From contig JAJFLQ010000132.1 of the NCBI GenBank assembly GCA_021772615.1, positions 1-64,000 of the forward strand: a DNA stretch of 64,000 nucleotides. The letters are read 5' to 3'. Numbering within the stretch: the stretch's first letter is position 1; the number at the start of each line of letters is the position of its first letter. Positions 62,754 through 64,000 of this stretch are shown piece by piece. The notes under the pieces are model-generated. The model saw only the letters and a list, made by a program, of their open reading frames with translations. It was not told the DNA's origin and did not search any database. The DNA comes from Verrucomicrobiota bacterium (GTDB lineage: Bacteria; Verrucomicrobiota; Lentisphaeria; JABSQK01; JAJFLO01). A program made the position numbers and the translations under genes.

Positions 62754-63679
62754 GAATTCTCATGCCCTGTTTTATATCAATGCTTCCTTTAATAGCATGG
62801 TCGGAAGGGCTTCAACTCTCAGGAGGGCTTGATTCTCGCTTTGTTTACGAAACAAACCCGTCTGAAAATGAATTTATCCTCGAAGGATTATTCTTGAATT
62901 TACACAAAGTCTGGAGCGATGACATGGGAGATCGATGGATCGGGGTCGCTCAAGGCGATCTTGACCATAATTTTGACGATGTGAGCTTCTACCAAGTTTA
63001 CCTCCAGTATAAGGGACCGTTGGGGAAATGGAATTTGAGAGCGGGACATTATTTGTTGCCCTTCGGCTTGCTGGCCACCTTTGACACCGAGCGTCTCTTA
63101 CTGCGAGGTCTGGAGGAAACGAGCCTCGGCATACGTAAGGATACAGGTGTTCAATTTATAGGTTTCGCTGGCCAATGGGATTACTCAATTTCTTTAAGCG
63201 ATGGCTTGGGAGATAGACATCTTTTTGATTCACGGGCCACTCCAGTTCTCACCGCAAGATTGGCCTATGTTGAAGATGAATGGCAAATCGGCCTCTCAAC
63301 ACTGTTAGGCCGGGTTCTTCCGGACCCCGAATTCAAGTCAGGAAGTGGTACGGTTCAAGAACGCCGGGTAGCATTTGATTATACCATGTTCCGAGGACCT
63401 TTGACCGTCCGTGCCGAACTTGTTGGCGGTGAAGATGATGACGAAACGATTGTCGGAGGGCTCGTATTAGCAGATTACGCCGTGACTTCTAAATTGGAGA
63501 TAAATTCCCGATATGCATTGTGGCACAAACACGAGACCAGTCAGTCTGCGGGAATTGGTTTGTCGTATCAAATAAAGCCCTGGCTCTACATTCGTCTTGC
63601 TGATGAATACGAATTCGGAGACGAGTATAGAAATGTTTTCACCGCACAAATATACATGGAGTTTAGCCATGCATTATAA
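62750..63679 (+). CDS. Outer-membrane beta-barrel (porin-like) protein
   Basis: A 309-residue protein with a short signal peptide (MRILMPCFISMLPLIAWSEG). It is rich in alternating strands such as WIGVAQGDLDHNFDD, WNLRAGHYLLPFG and WLYIRLADEYEFG, and ends IYMEFSHAL. It has the look of an OprO/P-like phosphate-selective or DUF-type porin; I cannot assign a family. It follows an ArsR gene and precedes an exported FMN-binding-like gene, so a role in metal or electron handling at the cell surface is likely. Confidence 0.7.
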   Translation: MRILMPCFISMLPLIAWSEGLQLSGGLDSRFVYETNPSENEFILEGLFLNLHKVWSDDMGDRWIGVAQGDLDHNFDDVSFYQVYLQYKGPLGKWNLRAGHYLLPFGLLATFDTERLLLRGLEETSLGIRKDTGVQFIGFAGQWDYSISLSDGLGDRHLFDSRATPVLTARLAYVEDEWQIGLSTLLGRVLPDPEFKSGSGTVQERRVAFDYTMFRGPLTVRAELVGGEDDDETIVGGLVLADYAVTSKLEINSRYALWHKHETSQSAGIGLSYQIKPWLYIRLADEYEFGDEYRNVFTAQIYMEFSHAL

Positions 63680-64000
63680 GCCTATAATATTGCTATCGCT
63701 TTTGATACTGTTGTCCGATATCGCGTTCGCCGATGTTTGCGTATGGCGAAATCCCGAGCGAACAATGCAAAAGATATTCCCGGAAGCCAGCGATTATAAA
63801 ACCGTTACCATCAAGCTGACAAGCGAACACGTCAAAGCCATTGAAAATCAATTAGGCATCCCACTGGACGACTCCGAAACAAAAGAGTTCAATTTTTATG
63901 ACATTTTCACCGCAAAGAATAAAGCGCCAATAAAAGTGGGAACTGTAATGGCTCTCGCAGGCAAAGGAAAATATGGCGCTATTGAGGTTGTTATCGGCGT
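63669..64000 (+). CDS. Exported FMN-binding-domain-like protein (partial, cut by window end)
   Basis: Starts at ATG 63669, 11 bp inside the barrel gene, and runs past the window end (110 codons seen). A signal peptide IILLSLLILLSDIAFAD is followed by VCVWRNPERTMQKIFPEA and, at the edge, GKYGAIEVVIG. The last strand resembles the opening of the FMN-binding fold of RnfG/NqrC-type proteins. The Ser/Thr flavinylation site lies beyond the window, so this remains tentative. Confidence 0.6.
   Translation, partial: MHYKPIILLSLLILLSDIAFADVCVWRNPERTMQKIFPEASDYKTVTIKLTSEHVKAIENQLGIPLDDSETKEFNFYDIFTAKNKAPIKVGTVMALAGKGKYGAIEVVIG

Overview
The window reads as bacterial chromosome from a Gram-negative organism: there is a TonB-dependent receptor, a YfiR-type periplasmic protein and an outer-membrane barrel. 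Core genes are high-GC and fully bacterial (pnp, rpmE, prfA, prfB with a programmed frameshift, aspS, hisS, an HU/IHF protein). The VWA plus DUF4175-like pair, a GYF/RDD membrane protein and an Rsm22-like methyltransferase are gene types I associate with the PVC superphylum and neighbouring phyla. That placement is an impression; no rRNA or tRNA gene was found to test it.

Region 1 (1-17300) is a type III-B CRISPR-Cas locus. A 37-bp-repeat array (21 full repeats plus one cut by the window edge) is read leftward, judging by the ATTGAGAC 3' end of the repeat on the minus strand. To its right lie cas1, cas2 and a CARF protein of the NE0113 family with a winged-helix-like tail. A convergent CARF-HEPN ribonuclease (TIGR02710/Csm6-like) follows, then a divergent operon cmr2(cas10)-cmr3-cmr4-cmr5-hicB-hicA-cmr6-cmr1. 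The locus ends with an MNT-type nucleotidyltransferase, a stub of its HEPN partner, and a CARF-adenosine deaminase (Cad1). Cas10 keeps HD and GGDD, so target RNA binding should trigger cyclic oligoadenylate synthesis. Three CARF proteins could read that signal: one RNase, one deaminase, and one putative ring nuclease or regulator. A hicBA toxin-antitoxin pair sits inside the interference operon. Both divergent intergenic regions of the locus carry the same 16-bp dyad, GACGTCYG-CRGACGTC, a candidate shared operator. No cas6 is present.

Region 2 (17300-18800) is a junkyard: a gap-free 324-bp duplicate of the cmr5 3' end plus hicB (hicB still intact), fragments of an AlbA/HATPase-type regulator and of an AAA_14 ATPase, a hairpin repeat, and two copies of an unknown gene tail, one of them forming the end of a B-box zinc protein gene.

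Region 3 (18650-34430) is housekeeping: RDD membrane protein, Rsm22-like methyltransferase, VWA and DUF4175-like proteins, prfB, a polytopic membrane protein, an HtrA-type protease, pnp-rpmE and prfA.

Region 4 (34490-56270) is dominated by signalling: six histidine kinases (several fused to receivers), a single-domain response regulator, a receiver-Ser/Thr kinase fusion, and an NtrC-type regulator with its PAS kinase. A TonB receptor-YfiR-CHASE8-like kinase-response regulator-kinase run looks like one surface-sensing unit. aspS, hisS, an HU/IHF gene and a membrane HExxH protein interrupt it.

Region 5 (56270-64000) is visibly AT-richer accessory DNA. Two imperfect ~115-bp direct repeats resembling att sites flank a zeta-toxin gene and a small partner. 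Then follow an ArsR regulator with a frameshifted merT-merP gene, an arsR-GAPDH-arsJ arsenate-resistance operon, and a third ArsR gene with a barrel protein and an FMN-binding-like gene cut by the window end.
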